From contig LT827122.1 of assembly GCA_900169975.1 (NCBI GenBank), positions 62,001-126,000 on the forward strand: 64,000 nucleotides of DNA. Reading direction: 5' to 3'. A program made the position numbers and the translations under genes. Below, piece after piece: positions 27,401 through 35,286 of this stretch (positions are counted from its first letter, which is position 1; each line of letters starts with the position of its first letter). The stretch is from Pseudoflavonifractor sp. Marseille-P3106. GTDB lineage: Bacteria > Bacillota > Clostridia > Oscillospirales > Oscillospiraceae. The notes beneath the pieces are model-generated. The model ran no database searches and was not told the origin of the DNA. It worked only from the letters and a program-made list of their open reading frames with translations.

Positions 27401-30400
27401 GGTGATGGTGAAGGTGTTTTCAGAGACCGTCGCCTTGGAGATGCTGGGCTTCTTACCCTGGTCCCTCACCGCTGCCCAGTTGTAATTGTAGCCGGCGTGC
27501 AGGTCGTAATACTTGGAGCCGGAGGCGGAGTTTGCGGTGACATACAGGATGCCGCTGGGGGCGGTCACTGCGGTAGGCGCTTTCTCCTCCCCGCTGGCGT
27601 AGGTGTAATTTTCATTGGCGGACACAGCTCCGCCGTCCATCATGTAGGTGCGGGTATACACGTGGTCGTGCCCCTGAAGCACCACGTCGATGTCCAGCTC
27701 TTTAAATACCTGGGGCAGCCCATTTCGGCGCTGGATGATGTCGCCGTCCTCCATATGAGACGCGGTGGAATATATGGAGTGATGGAAGGTGACGATCTTC
27801 CACAGCGGCTCCGCGCCGTTGTTGGCAGCCTGATACGCCCGGATGGCGGAACTCATGAACTCCTTATGCTCGGCGGTGCTCATATTGTTGGAGTTCAGGG
27901 ACAGGAACAGCACGCCGTTATAGGAATACCAGTAGTCCCCGCCGGCGGGGGTGTCCCCCTGGGACGATGACTCATTGGGCAGGTTAAAGTGCTCCTGATA
28001 GTTAATCCCGTTGCTGTCGTGGTTGCCGATATTGGTGGCCAGTGTCAAGGAGCGCAGGGCCTCTGGCTTCAGGAAACTGGCATACTGGGTCTCGTTGTCG
28101 AACCTATCCACCTGATCGCCGGCGCTGATCAGGAAGTCGGCGCCGCCCAGTTCCTTCACCGCCTGGTTCAAAGAGGTCGTCCAGCCGGTGGTATCGCTGC
28201 TCACATTACCGCTGGAACCGATCTGGGGGTCACCGGCAAAGAGAAAGCTGACGCTGCCCCGATCAGAACTGCCGGTGGTAAAGGTATAGACTTCGGACCA
28301 GCCGTCACTGTTGCCCACCCGGTAGGCGTACTTGGTGTCGGCGGTCAGTCCGGTGATCACGGCCTGGTTGGAGTAGTAGCCCGCCAGGCAGGAGGCTTTG
28401 CTGGAGGAGGCAAAGGACGTGTGCTGGGCAGGGAATGCTCCGTTGGTCATATCGGAGGCCAGGGCGAGCTGCACCTCGCCGGTCTTTACAGAGTCGGTGT
28501 ACCAACTCAGGCGGCGCTGCGTCTCGTCGGCGCCGATGGTCAGCGCAACGTTCTTTACATCCGCCTCTCCGGGGGCGGGACCCGCCGCGGGCGCGGTGAC
28601 CGTCTGGTCCACATTTTTCAGCACCGGGGTCTTGGCCGTATCGTTCCAGTCAAAGACCTCATTGAAGTCAAAGCCCAGACCGGCGTAGAAGTCTTTGGAG
28701 GCCATCTGCTCCGCCGTCATATCCCCGCCCTGACCGTCGGAGGCGGTGCCGCCGGAAACGGTCTTCCCATTGACCGTTACTGCGGGATTGACATAGTTAT
28801 TTGTGAAGGTGCCCGTGCCGGCGTTGTAGCACAGGCGGTAGCCCTCACCCACACCGGCGGTCTGCACTGTGCCGGAGAGAATTACATTTCCGGCCGCATT
28901 CGGCTGATACTTCATCCAGCCGCCCAGCAGGCCCGCCACATTGCCGTTTCCGGCGGCGGTAGTGGCATTGGCGGCAATAACCGTCATATTTTTGACAATA
29001 TTATTGGCTGTCGGCATTTTCAGCAGGCCACCGATGCCGCCGGCCTCGATGCCGGTGGAAGTCACAGCGCCCTCGGCGATACAGTTGCGCACTGCTCGGG
29101 TAGCGTCGTTTTTATCGGAATAGCCGGCGATACCGCCTACATTATTGACGCCCTGCACCGTCACATTGGCATAGCAGGCCTCGATGATGCCGTCGTTAAA
29201 GCCTGCGATACCGCCCACCTGGTTTCCGATGCCCACCACCATCGCGCCTGCGGCGCAGCGGCGGATTACACCGCCGTTTGAAAGGCTGCCCGCCACGGCG
29301 CCGGTAATGCCGCCGCCATAGATCTTACCGGTGATCGTGATATCCTCCACCGTACCCGCGCAGCTGCCCACCAGGGCCGCCGTATAATCGGCGGACGTGC
29401 GGATATCCACATCACTAAGCTTCAGGTCGTGAATGCTGCCGCCGGAGAGCAGTGTGGAAAACAGGGCGTAGCTGCCGCTCGCAGGGGCAGCGGCCAGATT
29501 GGATACCGTGTGTCCCGCGCCGTCAAACTCACCGCCGAAGGTGGTGACACTGACAGCCTTTGTGCCGGTGAAATCCAGGTCGCCGTTCAGACGGTACTTC
29601 TCCAAAGGGGCCTTGTTGATTTCACCCAAGTCAGCTGTAGTCTTGATGAGATAATAGCCATCGCTGTCCCGCTCCAGCGCGGTGCCGTCAGCGCCAGGCG
29701 CCTTTACACTTTGATCCACGCCCTTCAGCACCGGGGTCTTGGCCACATCGTCCCAGTTAAAGACCGTATCGAAGTCAAAGCCCAGACCGTCGTAGAAGTC
29801 TCTGGAGGCCAGCTGCTCCGCCGTCGCGTCCGCGCCGATGTTGTTATCATGGCTGCCGCCGGTCTCCGGCATGCCGTTGATGGTCACTGCGGGATTGACG
29901 TAATTCTGTGATTTGTTGTCAGGCTGATAACCGATGCGGTGTGCTGTGCACTGGGCGGTGGCAACAATGGAGCCTGACTGGATCACGTTGCCGGTATAGG
30001 GCTGTTGTCCGTTGATCCAGGCGCCCAGCAGGCCGGTCACATTTCCGCTGCTAACCGCGCCAGTACCAGTGGCGTTGATGCTCATGTCGCGGACAATGCA
30101 GTTGGCGACGCCGATCTTCAGCAGTCCTCCGATGCCGCCGGGCTCCATCGCACCCTGAACGGAACCGGTGACAATGCAGTTCCTGATCTTGGCATTTTTG
30201 GTTACGTCGGAGACTGCACGTCCCACCAGGCCTGCCGCCATGTTCCCGCCCAGGACCCGGGCGTTCACATAGCAGCTGTCGATCAGGGAATTGTCGGTAC
30301 ATTCTCCAACCAGTCCGCCCATCCGTTCTGTTCCGCTGACGCTGACGCCGGCGGAGGAGCGCAGGAGCTGACCGCCGTTGTCCAGATAGCCCACGATACC

Positions 30401-31663
30401 GCCAACCGGTTTTGCGCCGGTGAGACTGCCGGTAACAGTAACATCTTCAACCCTGCCCGCGCAGCTGCCTACCAGGGCGGCAGCGCTGCCGGAGGCGGTA
30501 ATGTCCACGTCCTCCATCTTCAGATCGTGAATGCTGCCGGTGCTGTCGAGCGTGGTAAACAGGGCATAGCTGCCGCCGGACTCCACGCTCAGCCCCGAGA
30601 TCGTGTGGTCATCGCCGTCAAAATCGCCGCTGAACACGGAGACGGTGGAAATTCCCGAGCCGTTCAGATCGAGGTCGCGGCTCAACCGATAGTTTCCATT
30701 GGGCAGCTTATTGATCTCGTTAAAATCAGCCGCCTCCTCGATCAGATAATAGCCATCGGTATCCTGAGTGAGATCCACACCGGCAGAGGTGCTGTCGGTG
30801 TCGATGACCAGAAGCGTGTTGCCAACTGGACGCTCTTTGCCGTCCGAGGGGACATTTTTCACCTCCAGGGCGTAGGTGTCGGGGTTTTTCACCACAGCCG
30901 CGGAGGAGCCGCCGCCGTCCAGATTCAGCGCCTCTACGGCACCCAGATCCTTCATATACTGTGCAAGCTCCTCAAAAGTCAATCCGGCGGAAATATTGGA
31001 GCGGCCATCGGCCACCACCAGCAAGATGGAGCCGTCCTCTTTGATGCCCACGGCCGTGCGCGGATGGCGGGCATCCTCCACATTCTGGACCTGCCCATCC
31101 TTCACCAGCCACGGGCCGCCGCCCACAGCCTGATCCAGACTGTCCGCTACAGTGTCGAATATCTCCTTGTCCCCGATGACGGCCTCACCGTCACTTTTGA
31201 TCCCAAAGAAATAGGAGCGGTTTCTGTTGTCTCCTTCATAGTAGGGTGAAAGCAGCTCCCCATCCTTAATGGTTACGCTCTCAGGCTGGATCAGCGTGGC
31301 GTCATTGATATTAAAAAAGTCCGCGTTGACCGCCGCCAACACATTCTTGCCGTTGCGCTGGGCGGCAAGTGCCTGGCCGGAGGTGGTCTGCGTCAGGCCT
31401 TCCTTCAGGGGCGTCTCATCGTTGGGAACGCCGGTGACAATCTTCAGAGAATCGTCACTGCCGTCCACTGTGACCACAAAAGTCCTGACATCCTCTTTAT
31501 CTGTATTCTGGATAATTTCTTCGCCGTAAGAAAGCCCATCAAAGAGTTCCTTGGACGAGAGGTCACTCTCCCGCGAGGACCCGGGGCTTGCCGCGAGTGT
31601 TGCCGGCATCATGCCCAGAAGCAGGACAAACACCAGCAGTAAGCTTGTGATTCGTTTTCTCAT
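24410..31663 (-). CDS. Giant SLH-anchored multidomain surface phosphoesterase
   Basis: 2417 residues with a signal peptide (1-25) behind AAAGGAGAA. In order: a phosphodiester glycosidase (NAGPA) domain, about 105-285, with NADFFNIND and LNLDGGGSSAA; two related GLUG-like repeat blocks, about 297-645 and 664-1020, each starting DGYYLI and ending in DD/ND-x-A-K-TPVLK; a purple-acid-phosphatase-like FnIII plus calcineurin-type phosphoesterase, about 1034-1420, with AGDPQIGSS, SAGDQVDRF, IGNHDSNG, TFHHSIYST and LQGHDHVYTR covering all metal-ligand motifs; a lamin-tail domain, about 1448-1590; a choice-of-anchor-I-like propeller, about 1641-2135; a bacterial repeat domain; and three SLH domains from 2238 to the end. 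It would sit on the cell wall and attack phosphodiester or sugar-phosphate polymers. The substrate is unknown. Confidence 0.9.
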   Translation of the reverse strand: MRKRITSLLLVFVLLLGMMPATLAASPGSSRESDLSSKELFDGLSYGEEIIQNTDKEDVRTFVVTVDGSDDSLKIVTGVPNDETPLKEGLTQTTSGQALAAQRNGKNVLAAVNADFFNINDATLIQPESVTIKDGELLSPYYEGDNRNRSYFFGIKSDGEAVIGDKEIFDTVADSLDQAVGGGPWLVKDGQVQNVEDARHPRTAVGIKEDGSILLVVADGRSNISAGLTFEELAQYMKDLGAVEALNLDGGGSSAAVVKNPDTYALEVKNVPSDGKERPVGNTLLVIDTDSTSAGVDLTQDTDGYYLIEEAADFNEINKLPNGNYRLSRDLDLNGSGISTVSVFSGDFDGDDHTISGLSVESGGSYALFTTLDSTGSIHDLKMEDVDITASGSAAALVGSCAGRVEDVTVTGSLTGAKPVGGIVGYLDNGGQLLRSSAGVSVSGTERMGGLVGECTDNSLIDSCYVNARVLGGNMAAGLVGRAVSDVTKNAKIRNCIVTGSVQGAMEPGGIGGLLKIGVANCIVRDMSINATGTGAVSSGNVTGLLGAWINGQQPYTGNVIQSGSIVATAQCTAHRIGYQPDNKSQNYVNPAVTINGMPETGGSHDNNIGADATAEQLASRDFYDGLGFDFDTVFNWDDVAKTPVLKGVDQSVKAPGADGTALERDSDGYYLIKTTADLGEINKAPLEKYRLNGDLDFTGTKAVSVTTFGGEFDGAGHTVSNLAAAPASGSYALFSTLLSGGSIHDLKLSDVDIRTSADYTAALVGSCAGTVEDITITGKIYGGGITGAVAGSLSNGGVIRRCAAGAMVVGIGNQVGGIAGFNDGIIEACYANVTVQGVNNVGGIAGYSDKNDATRAVRNCIAEGAVTSTGIEAGGIGGLLKMPTANNIVKNMTVIAANATTAAGNGNVAGLLGGWMKYQPNAAGNVILSGTVQTAGVGEGYRLCYNAGTGTFTNNYVNPAVTVNGKTVSGGTASDGQGGDMTAEQMASKDFYAGLGFDFNEVFDWNDTAKTPVLKNVDQTVTAPAAGPAPGEADVKNVALTIGADETQRRLSWYTDSVKTGEVQLALASDMTNGAFPAQHTSFASSSKASCLAGYYSNQAVITGLTADTKYAYRVGNSDGWSEVYTFTTGSSDRGSVSFLFAGDPQIGSSGNVSSDTTGWTTSLNQAVKELGGADFLISAGDQVDRFDNETQYASFLKPEALRSLTLATNIGNHDSNGINYQEHFNLPNESSSQGDTPAGGDYWYSYNGVLFLSLNSNNMSTAEHKEFMSSAIRAYQAANNGAEPLWKIVTFHHSIYSTASHMEDGDIIQRRNGLPQVFKELDIDVVLQGHDHVYTRTYMMDGGAVSANENYTYASGEEKAPTAVTAPSGILYVTANSASGSKYYDLHAGYNYNWAAVRDQGKKPSISKATVSENTFTITTYNVNDMSVLDTFTINKTAQQTEEPAKLLIDQVYGDGGKGETPIANSFIELYNPTDEAVSLDGYTLSYGDKSLDLTGGKSIPAKSSYLIMGASAGTTAEYQTYNLPEADQTCDWQINNKNYTITLKKGGTVLDSVTADENVDAIKVSKQKTLQRVDHADTDTNEDFRIVVWEKGKMTATADTLAQYAPHNSKGEYGSLVAAEPETPVYTPVKTSDTRVKGYYDATGSLKLELAGRYNSGAMAADGGSLEIVQYNPVNGYAYAVSGVKGKLIAVNLNDSLDGNKVVALSGTEYDLSKETFDIADFTYGDMTSVAISPDGSKLAVAIQAENYAANGVVAIFTCKTDGSLELNGTYTVGVQPDMVTFADNDTILTADEGEPRKGTSGTDPKGSVSIVKIGGTVNTVTFDHLDAQREELTKSGVLIQKNSNPSTDFEPEYIAVSGTTAYVALQEANAIAVLNIEKGEFTGVYPLGLQDYSKTKVDLQKNGTVELSNYKNIYGIKMPDGISVVTIGGKDYLLTANEGDSRADWAGMDNEYAGKTSPTGNVTLSEEVVWFDATKWDGLDTDKAYVFGGRSFSIYEVTANGLIWTYDSGSDFEEITAEKLGDYFNCSNDKIKLDNRSGKKGPEPESVVTGTVKNKTYAFIALERIGGVMVYDITVPANAKFVNYINSREFDADIQGDVSPEGLCFVSAADSKTGIPLLLAACEVSGTMTVVQVETASSGGTSGGSSSGSTSNSSQYTIRAEAGQGGTISPNGSIRVERGGDQTFTVKAGSGYELKDVLVDGKSVGAVSRYTFENVRAAHTIKAVFRAVEETAENPFMDVAENAWYKAAVDYVHSAGLMNGISNAAFGPDITTTRGMIVTILYRMENPPAVSGVAGFIDVAADQYYTDAVAWASANGIVGGYGNGTFGPNDPITREQLVTMLWRYAGSPESSYALDSFQDQGEVSGYAATAMAWAVEHGIVSGTSATTLSPADISTRAQLAAILMRFCADQTDI

Positions 31664-31984
31664 TCTGTTTTTCTCCTTTGTTCAGTTTTCTGTGTAAACT
31701 GCTGTCCTTTAAATATTACCGTCCACTTGTATAATCCTCTACCATCTATATGCAAAGTTTGTGTAATATCTTAACGGTATTTTTGAAAAACGATTTTTAC
31801 CATTTGATTGTTTTATGCATTTACCCCCACATGAAGGGTGTCGCCAGGGCTTGACGGAAAGTTCCCCCGGCACCCCCCAGTGCTGTGAAGTAAAGGCCAC
31901 GCTCCAGAAATCTGTTGTAGTCTGGCGGAGAACCTTGTTAGATTCTCTTACCACGGGAAAATCTCCGGCTACGCGGTCCAAGCC
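31664..31984. other. AT-rich gap upstream of the SLH gene
   Basis: No credible gene. Next to the giant gene it holds the ribosome site and a possible minus-strand promoter, TTGCAT (31750-31755) and TATACA (31728-31733), spacer 16. From about 31820 the sequence turns GC-richer and probably belongs to the decayed integrase region to the right. Confidence 0.45.
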
Positions 31985-32260
31985 GTGAACTGGGCTGTGA
32001 GCCAGAAACAGCGCATCAGGAGAGATCAAACTCTGCACCACAGTAAACAAGAAAGAACGCGGAGGGCCCGGATTTCAAAGGCGGGGACTCTGAAGATACG
32101 CCGCACCATCCACGAGAAAAGGGGCGGGACACTGACGCCTTGGGCTACCAAGACTGACGCGGGTGCCCGCACCATCACCCTCTCCCCCAGTACGGCTAAA
32201 CTCCTGCGGGAGCGAAAGAAATCCGTGCTGACAGAACCCTCTATCTATTCATTCATTTGA
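31985..32260 (+). pseudogene. Tyrosine recombinase remnant
   Basis: The frame resembles part of a Tn916/phage-type integrase: AGTLKIRRTIHEKRGGTLT followed by KTDAGARTITLSPSTAKLL and RERKK. This is the segment after the first catalytic Arg region. Neither the N-terminal arm- and core-binding domains nor the HxxR and Tyr motifs are present; the frame stops soon after. The stretch before residue ~30 has no clear match. It is therefore a short fragment, not a working integrase. Confidence 0.7.
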
Positions 32261-32266
32261 CGCTTA

Positions 32267-32334
32267 CTTTTTCTCCGCGAATGAGCGAAGGATCACCGCG
32301 TTCCACATAGGGACGCGGTGATCCTTCGTTTTTT
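32267..32334. repeat. Inverted repeat copy 1 with terminator hairpin
   Basis: Starts CTTTTTCTCCGCGAATGAGC and continues into a long stem, CGAAGGATCACCGCG / CGCGGTGATCCTTCG, followed by TTTTTTC. The first 40 bases recur, with a single difference, in opposite orientation at 38533-38596. Here it follows the integrase remnant and also ends next to the IS4 transposase stop. Confidence 0.85.
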
Positions 32335-33390
32335 CTACTCCGAAAACCCCCGGCTAAGCCTTAACCTCATTAAGATAGCCACCCCAACGAAACCGCTTCC
32401 GGGAGAGAATCTCGGAGGCGGTTTCGTAAACACATACATCAGAAAAGAGGACACGGCAAAAGCGGCGTTAATGTGATAGACATGGGTGCCTTCCGGCTGG
32501 GTAAAAATGGTGTGGAGACGAAGCAGGGAAGCAAAATTATAGAACGTCATTCTGGAAAATATCTCCTGCTTGATGAATGGGCGCTTTTTGGCATGAAAGT
32601 GTGTCTGCGCAAGGGTGTATTTCAAATCCCGGAAAGATGTCTCGATACCCCAGCGTTTGTGGTAAAGCTCACGGAGCAGCAGAGGTGGGGACTGGTCTGC
32701 AGGAAGGTTGGCGATTACGGTTTCGTACATGCTCTCTTTGACCGCAAATCTGACCACACGTAAGGAGATCGGATACAACGCATCGCTTGCGTCCCTGATA
32801 TAGTCGAAATGAACCTCGCTGGGGGTCCAGCGGTACTTCTGAGGCTCCCGGCGGATACGGTTTGTGAGGCGTTTGGACAGGGAATAACTGAAAACCGCGT
32901 CAAATTCCTGTGCATCAGGCAGCCCAAGCCCTGAAAGTATGCCCTGCTTGTCTTTTACGCGAATCAGGTATTTCCGCTCTATGTGCGCTATGTTGTTATA
33001 CGTCTCATAGCCGCAGTCCGCTATGAGAATGACCGGTTCTGTGAGTTCCGCCCGGTCCACTGGTTCCACAAGCGCCTGAGATTCGTGCTCCACCCGGCCG
33101 TCTTGTATGACGACGTCCAGATAGAGTTGGCTTTCCAAGTCGTACAGAGCGTTCAAATGCAGCAGTTTGTATCCGCGTCCGTCCTTGGTGCCGTTAAAGT
33201 AGGTTGCCTCGTCGTGAATGTTGCTTGGAATCTGCACATGGGAACCGTCCACCGCCAGCAGTGTGTACCCGTTCCACCTTCGTATGGAACGGTTCCGCTG
33301 CGCTCCAAGACACAAAAGGGCACAAAACACAGGTACCTCTGTCGCAGCTATACGAAATCTGTTAGGATGTGTTTGAGAAAACAGGCACAC
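32335..33390 (-). pseudogene. IS4-family transposase, probably N-truncated
   Basis: 351 residues open. The DDE-type catalytic parts are present: LLAVDGSHV (first Asp, about 48), VILIADCGYETYNN (second Asp), and the YHKRWGIETSFRDLKY block of the IS4 family with the Glu. Related transposases are about 400-450 residues, and the first ~35 residues here (MCLFSQTHPN... to GAQRN) do not look like the family's N-terminus, so the 5' end was probably lost. The C-terminal tail PRFSPGSGFVGVAILMR resembles full-length relatives. I could not find both ends of the IS. Confidence 0.72.
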
Positions 33391-33593
33391 TACAGAACAC
33401 GTTGGGGTGAGTGGGTACAGCTATCTATCCGCTGAACCAAATACTTATGTGTGCCGGCCGCTCTTCCAAGCACAAATGAGTAGGACATTGAACCCTGTAA
33501 AATTATCTTTGGAGAGATAGACTTCTTCAATCTTTCAGTGAGCGGCCAGTCCCTGTCTGTTCCCTCAAGTCTTTAATATTGAGGGGATGTGTT

Positions 33594-34068
33594 ATGCTCA
33601 AAATCGTTTATCCAATCTGTTGCGGAATGGATGTACACAAATCGTTCCTGGTAGCCTGTATCGCCTCCACCAACGAGCAAGGCGTTACCACCTACCAGAG
33701 CAAGCGGTTCTTCACCTTCACCGGGGATCTTCGGCGGTGCGCTGCTTGGCTTGGAGAAAACGACCGCAAGGATGTGTGTATGGAGTCCACTGGGAAGTAT
33801 TGGGTTCTCATTTACAACATCCTGGAGGCCCCCCGCACCATCGTCCTTGCTCACCCCAAGTACGTCAAAGCCATCCGGGGGAAGAAAACAGACAAGAAGG
33901 ATGCCAAGTGGATTGCGGACATCTTCAAACACGATTTGGTCTCCGGCAGTTTTATCCTTCCTGCGGACATTCGCCAACTTCGGGATCTGATGTGCTATCG
34001 CTGGAAGCTCACCAACTTTACGACCGGGGAGAAGAACCGGGCGCAGAACGTCATCACCGCCAACATTT
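33594..34068 (+). pseudogene. IS110-family transposase, truncated
   Basis: The N-terminal DEDD (RuvC-like) domain of an IS110 transposase: CCGMDVHKSFLVACI (Asp13), VCMESTGKYW (Glu), and KAIRGKKTDKKDAKWIADI (Asp). Start at ATG 33594. Homology ends near residue 155 (EKNRAQNV); the frame then runs on to 34475 only because it is antisense to the next pseudogene. The C-terminal domain with the catalytic Ser is missing, so the element is dead. The break marks a junction with the AAA ATPase fragment. Confidence 0.85.
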
Positions 34069-34104
34069 TAGGCACCACTGTCTATTCCGACGCCGGTCTC
34101 GGTA

Positions 34105-35155
34105 TCTTGGCAGTGGTGATCGGCGGCATCCGCGATATAGATCTTTGGCTGGGCCTTCAGAACCTTGCGGCCTCCCATTTTCACCGGCCAGCTCTGGTAG
34201 ATCAGGTTTGCACTCTCCAGCTAATTTACATAATTTTCTACAGTCGGTCGGGTTACACCGCCCAGCTCCTTAGCGATGGAAGTGAAGGAGACGATCTCCG
34301 AGGAGACGTTGCAGAGATAGAGAAAGCTACGCTCCAGCTCGGTAGCACTCCGGATATTGTAGAGGGCAGGCAGATCCCGCTTGAGTACCTTGTCCACCAC
34401 ATCCTCACGCATGATCTGCTGGGCCATCAGATCATTGGAGGCCACAGAGCCAACTCCGGAAAACCGCCCACCTGAAGGTAGCGGTTAAAGTGATTTTGAA
34501 GCGGCTCCAGTTTCAGCATAACCTTTGTGCGCTCTGTATGAGCCATGCGGGAAAAGGCGGTAGGCCGAATGTCCGGGCCCAACTCGGGAACCTCCACACC
34601 AATGAGTGCGCAGTACTCAAAAAAGAAAGCGTAGGCACAGGTATAACGCTCCACCGGCCTGCTCCGCTCTCCGTACTTCCTTTCATCAGAGCGGGGCTGG
34701 CCGAACCAGTGGCTACGATTCGGGGATCCGGCTGCATATCATAAAGGGTCTTGAGCCATTTATCCCAGTCGCTGGCATATTGAATTTCGTCAAAAAAATA
34801 AAAGGCACCCTGATTGGGCCAGATATTTTCATGGTAACATTCCAGAATGTCATTTAAGCTACTGAGCTTCAGCATGGGATGATCCATAGAAATAAAAGCG
34901 ATGCGCTGTGGGTTAACCCCCCTTTTGAGAAGCGTTTCGATCATCTGGTACTGGATTGTGGTCTTCCCTACCCGCCGAGTGCCGGTAAGCACCACTGTTC
35001 ACCGCAGGTCGGTTTGATCCAGGCGCTTCATCGCCTCATAGTAGGCAAACCGGCGATATGTCTTTGTAAAGCTGGGATGGACCGTTCCGGTGGCCCACCA
35101 GGGATTAAAGGCTTTCAGCACCTTTAGGATTTGTGATTTGCTTGCAATTGCCATA
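34105..35155 (-). pseudogene. AAA ATPase with DUF4143-like tail, broken
   Basis: A gene starting at 35155 behind GGGAGG and reading MAIASKSQILKVLKAFNPWW, then VVLTGTRRVGKTTIQYQMIE (Walker A) and AFYFFDEIQYASDWDKWLK (Walker B). It continues with RYLQVGGFPELAL, REDVVDKVLKRDLPALYNI and LESANLIYQSW. At least two nonsense codons (TGA right before VVLTGT near 35000, TAG before LESAN near 34220) and at least two frameshifts (near 34440 and 34620) interrupt it. The end is cut at IADAA, where the IS110 fragment begins. Intact relatives are orphan ATPases of about 400 residues, some acting as toxin or defence genes; no such role is claimed here. Confidence 0.85.
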
Positions 35156-35202
35156 CTGCTCGCCTCCCTATAGAATTTATGCTTTATTTTCTATTTTTTC
35201 AA

Positions 35203-35230
35203 CATATAATATAATATACTTATATTATAT
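35203..35230. repeat. AT-only palindrome
   Basis: ATATAATATAA and TTATATTATAT arms form an AT dyad in the gap between the recombinase terminator and the ATPase pseudogene. It may include the old promoter of the ATPase gene. Confidence 0.5.
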
Positions 35231-35243
35231 GCGAAAAATAATT

Positions 35244-35286
35244 TAAAGAGGGATCTGTTCTTAAACGCAGAACAGATCCCTCTTTA
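35244..35286 (-). terminator. Terminator of the serine recombinase gene
   Basis: A 17-bp perfect stem (AAAGAGGGATCTGTTC and its complement) with a nine-base loop, A/T-rich on both sides. It overlaps the last codons of the recombinase gene. Confidence 0.85.

Noticed and set aside
24392-27970. 1192-codon open frame on the plus strand, plus 430-, 414- and 160-codon frames at 27989-31249
   Set aside because: All are antisense to the SLH giant gene, have repetitive Gly/His/Val/Gln-rich composition typical of reverse-strand GC-rich coding DNA, and lack domains or ribosome sites.
31739-32050. 103-codon minus-strand frame near the integrase remnant
   Set aside because: No ribosome site and no family resemblance; overlaps decayed mobile DNA.
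34068-34475. Extension of the IS110 frame to 298 residues
   Set aside because: Homology to IS110 stops near 34068; the remaining frame is antisense to the broken AAA ATPase gene.
34105-35155. Defence or toxin system around the AAA ATPase
   Set aside because: The gene has several stops and frameshifts, and no intact partner is adjacent.
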